Shown: positions 62,038-64,000 of the stretch, piece after piece
Numbering within the stretch: the stretch's first letter is position 1
Layout of the letters: every line of letters begins with the position of its first letter
From: Alphaproteobacteria bacterium
GTDB lineage: Bacteria > Pseudomonadota > Alphaproteobacteria > Bin65
Assembly: GCA_022819985.1 (NCBI GenBank)
Contig: JAJEGH010000012.1
Span: 1 to 64,000 of the forward strand
Length of the DNA stretch: 64,000 nucleotides
Direction: 5' to 3'
Program-made: the position numbers and the translations under genes
Notes under the pieces: model-generated
Seen by the model: only the letters and a program-made list of their open reading frames with translations
What the model was told of the DNA's origin: nothing
The model's database searches: none

Positions 62038-64000
62038 TCACGCGATGACCGGCACGGGATTGAGCTCTTCTTCCGCCAGCGCCCTGTCGCGCCGGCCCAT
62101 CGCAACCGGCACGTCGTACAGGCGGCCCGGCGCGAAGCGTTCCCAGAAATGGCGCATCCCCGGCACGATGACCCGCGCCACCGGCATGCCGATGTCCGGC
62201 CGCGTCTGGTCGAGCACGAGGAAGTCCATGCCCCGGGCTTCGGCCAGCGCGCGGCACCGCTCGACCTCGTCGCGCGCGTCCGCCGTATCGGGAACCGGGT
62301 AATCCGCCTTGTCGCGCAGCGGCGCCCCGGCCGCCGGCGCCAGATACGGATGGTCCGCCAATTTCGCTGTTTTCCACCACCATAGCGCCAGCGGATCGTC
62401 GATCGCCGGGCCGGAGCCGCCGCCCGGCCGCGGCAGCCAGGTCAGGCACTGGTTCAGCTCGCACACCGCGCGCAGGGCGGCGATGCGCGGATCGGTATGC
62501 GCTCCGGCGCCGTAGATGATGTCCTCCGTGTCGCCGCCGGTCCGGCGCGAGACGGCGACGAAGGCGGGAATGCCGAGATCGGCGGTGACATCGAGCACCC
62601 ACATGTCGCGGTCGCGCCGGCGGTAATAGTCCGGCGCCGAAGCGAGATAATCGTCGCCGAAGCTCTCCAGGTCCACGCCGGGCGCGGCCAGCCGGTTGTA
62701 CCACCAGATGGCGAAGGCGTCGCGCTCGACCAGTTCGAAAAAGCCCTGGAGGATCGCCTCCTCCAGCGTGTTGCCCGCCGCGCAACCGTTCGAATCGGCA
62801 ATGAAATCGGCGCTGCCGCGCTGCTCGGCCGGCGTGCTGTAGAGCATCGATGTCGGGAGATAGCGATGGCGCTCCTGCGTCAGGGACCACACCGGCGACC
62901 AGTCGATTTCGGCCTCGGGGTCGAGGCGCGGCGGCACGATATTGTAGGGGTGGCCCCTGGCGTTGATTGCGCCGGCTCCGTCCAGCTGCCGTTCGCTGAA
63001 CAGCTGCACGTCGTTCGGAGGGATTGCCGCCGAATCGGCGGCGGCGGCGAACTCGGCGAACCGTTTCCGGCACCGGATTTCGTCGCCGTGGAAGGCGCCG
63101 GAATAGCGCTCGATCGCTTCGCACAACGCGCTGGCCTCGGACTGCGCCCGCGTGCTGCCCTTGCCGGCGCTCTTGCTGCGCAGGCTGCGCCGGAGCGAAC
63201 TCAGTTTCCGGCTGCGCAATCCGTAGTTGGTTCCCGCCCAGTAGACGTGGAGCCAGGAATCGGCCTCCTCCGTCGTGCGCGAGACCCAGGTCACGACGCC
63301 GCTGACCGGGCTGATGAGATGGCGGTACCGGGTCAGCGTCGCTTCCGGAGAGACCGCGCGTACGCCGCCGCTGTTGGCCACGCCGGTCGGGCTCGGTTGC
63401 AGCCGCACAGGAACCGGCGGCCGGTCGGCACGGTACAGGTCTTCCTCGCCGCACGCGAAACATTGCGGCCGTCGCATAACCGGATGCCGCGCGCCGGCCA
63501 GCCGGCCGACGTCCAGCGAGATGGCCTGCTCGTGGAGCGGCGCCGTTTCTTCCAGGACCAGCCATTTGGCGATTTCGGCCGCGACCAGCCCGTAGACCGC
63601 ATCCAGCACGGCCGGTTCGGCGGCGCTTGGCCGGAAGGCCGCGTCGTCGCCGGCGAAGTTGCGCAGAAAGTTGTGAACTTCCCGGTGGCTGCGCAGGCGG
63701 TAGGCAAGGCACGCCCAGCATGGTCCCCGCTCTGCCGGCCGGAAGACCGGGCCGAACAGCGGCTCCAATCCCTTCGGCCTGACCGGCATCCAGTTCGCGC
63801 CGGATTCGAGGTGCCGCCGGTTGATCGCGTCCAGACGTTCATCCAGATAATCGGCGCAGACGACGACCGAGAGGACCGAATCCTCGCAGGCCGTCTCGAC
63901 GCCCATGGCTTCGAGCCGCCGGGAGAGTTGGCTGTCGCCGCCGTCGACCGCCACCTTCGCCGCCAGGCGCCGCTCGGCCCAGCGCGGCGATGCGCCGAGC
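62038..64000 (-). CDS. Fused E1-like/YcaO TOMM cyclodehydratase, 5' end cut by window edge
   Basis: 653 residues are visible and the frame is open to the right edge. Residues 1 to about 205 are the leader-binding E1-like (SagC/Ocin-ThiF type) half, with the zinc cysteines in GPCWACL and QCFACGEED. The YcaO domain follows (TYRHLISPVSGVV-like start) with the ATP-binding motifs SEASALCEAIERYSG and EEAILQGFFELVERDAFAIW. The C-terminus reads LNPVPVIA, close to the PxPxP of TOMM YcaO proteins but without the last Pro. Such fusions turn Cys/Ser/Thr of a precursor peptide into azolines using ATP. Full-length fusions are about 700-780 residues. No precursor peptide is visible in the window. Confidence 0.85.
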   Translation of the reverse strand, partial: LGASPRWAERRLAAKVAVDGGDSQLSRRLEAMGVETACEDSVLSVVVCADYLDERLDAINRRHLESGANWMPVRPKGLEPLFGPVFRPAERGPCWACLAYRLRSHREVHNFLRNFAGDDAAFRPSAAEPAVLDAVYGLVAAEIAKWLVLEETAPLHEQAISLDVGRLAGARHPVMRRPQCFACGEEDLYRADRPPVPVRLQPSPTGVANSGGVRAVSPEATLTRYRHLISPVSGVVTWVSRTTEEADSWLHVYWAGTNYGLRSRKLSSLRRSLRSKSAGKGSTRAQSEASALCEAIERYSGAFHGDEIRCRKRFAEFAAAADSAAIPPNDVQLFSERQLDGAGAINARGHPYNIVPPRLDPEAEIDWSPVWSLTQERHRYLPTSMLYSTPAEQRGSADFIADSNGCAAGNTLEEAILQGFFELVERDAFAIWWYNRLAAPGVDLESFGDDYLASAPDYYRRRDRDMWVLDVTADLGIPAFVAVSRRTGGDTEDIIYGAGAHTDPRIAALRAVCELNQCLTWLPRPGGGSGPAIDDPLALWWWKTAKLADHPYLAPAAGAPLRDKADYPVPDTADARDEVERCRALAEARGMDFLVLDQTRPDIGMPVARVIVPGMRHFWERFAPGRLYDVPVAMGRRDRALAEEELNPVPVIA

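Overview
The window comes from a very GC-rich alphaproteobacterium. The gene sets maeB, mutS, glnD, murJ, trpS and a SUV3-type helicase with hslR, plus an IalB-like protein, fit the Rhodospirillales and relatives; this placement is inference from gene content and order. No rRNA, tRNA, CRISPR array or intact insertion sequence was seen.

Layout. 1-1.5 kb: the 5' part of a maleylacetoacetate isomerase gene and a Phd/VapC toxin-antitoxin pair. 1.6-8.7 kb: a catabolic-looking series on the plus strand (DUF3604 metallohydrolase, MaoC-like hot-dog protein, two-subunit aconitase X, acyl-CoA synthetase), interrupted by a truncated NYN-nuclease reading frame joined to an orphan HigA antitoxin. 8.7-22.4 kb: mostly housekeeping and stress genes (oligopeptidase B, DUF1223, SUV3-like helicase, Hsp15, TerC, FkbM methyltransferase, aspartate aminotransferase, a double thioredoxin-fold protein, GST, enoyl-CoA hydratase, mutM). 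22.4-28.3 kb: a low-GC insert beside mutM carrying a small helix-turn-helix gene, a stub of a second mutM 5' end, and a 1712-residue exonuclease-RecQ-UvrD fusion. 28.5-36 kb: a lipoprotein and a complete peptide/nickel-type ABC transporter operon preceded by an epoxide hydrolase. 36-50.3 kb: DUF2333, trpS, murJ, a PIN toxin-antitoxin pair wedged between murJ and glnD, glnD, an anchored protein, mutS and maeB. 50.5-62 kb: an orphan PhoR-like kinase and mixed metabolic genes (MDR reductases, HpcH/HpaI aldolase, TrmH methyltransferase, R. etli-type asparaginase, PhhB, prolyl aminopeptidase, an SNase-like protein, a lipid A N-terminal-domain protein, a DUF413 protein, ccmC). 62 kb to the right edge: a fused E1-like/YcaO cyclodehydratase of thiazole/oxazole-modified peptide (TOMM/RiPP) biosynthesis, cut by the window.

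The items most worth a second look are the YcaO locus at the right edge, the exonuclease-RecQ-UvrD fusion with the mutM stub beside it, the aconitase X pair that lacks the usual swivel-domain serine, the toxin-antitoxin module translationally linked to the essential murJ gene, and an orphan 18-bp palindrome with promoter-like sequence in a gap where two genes converge.
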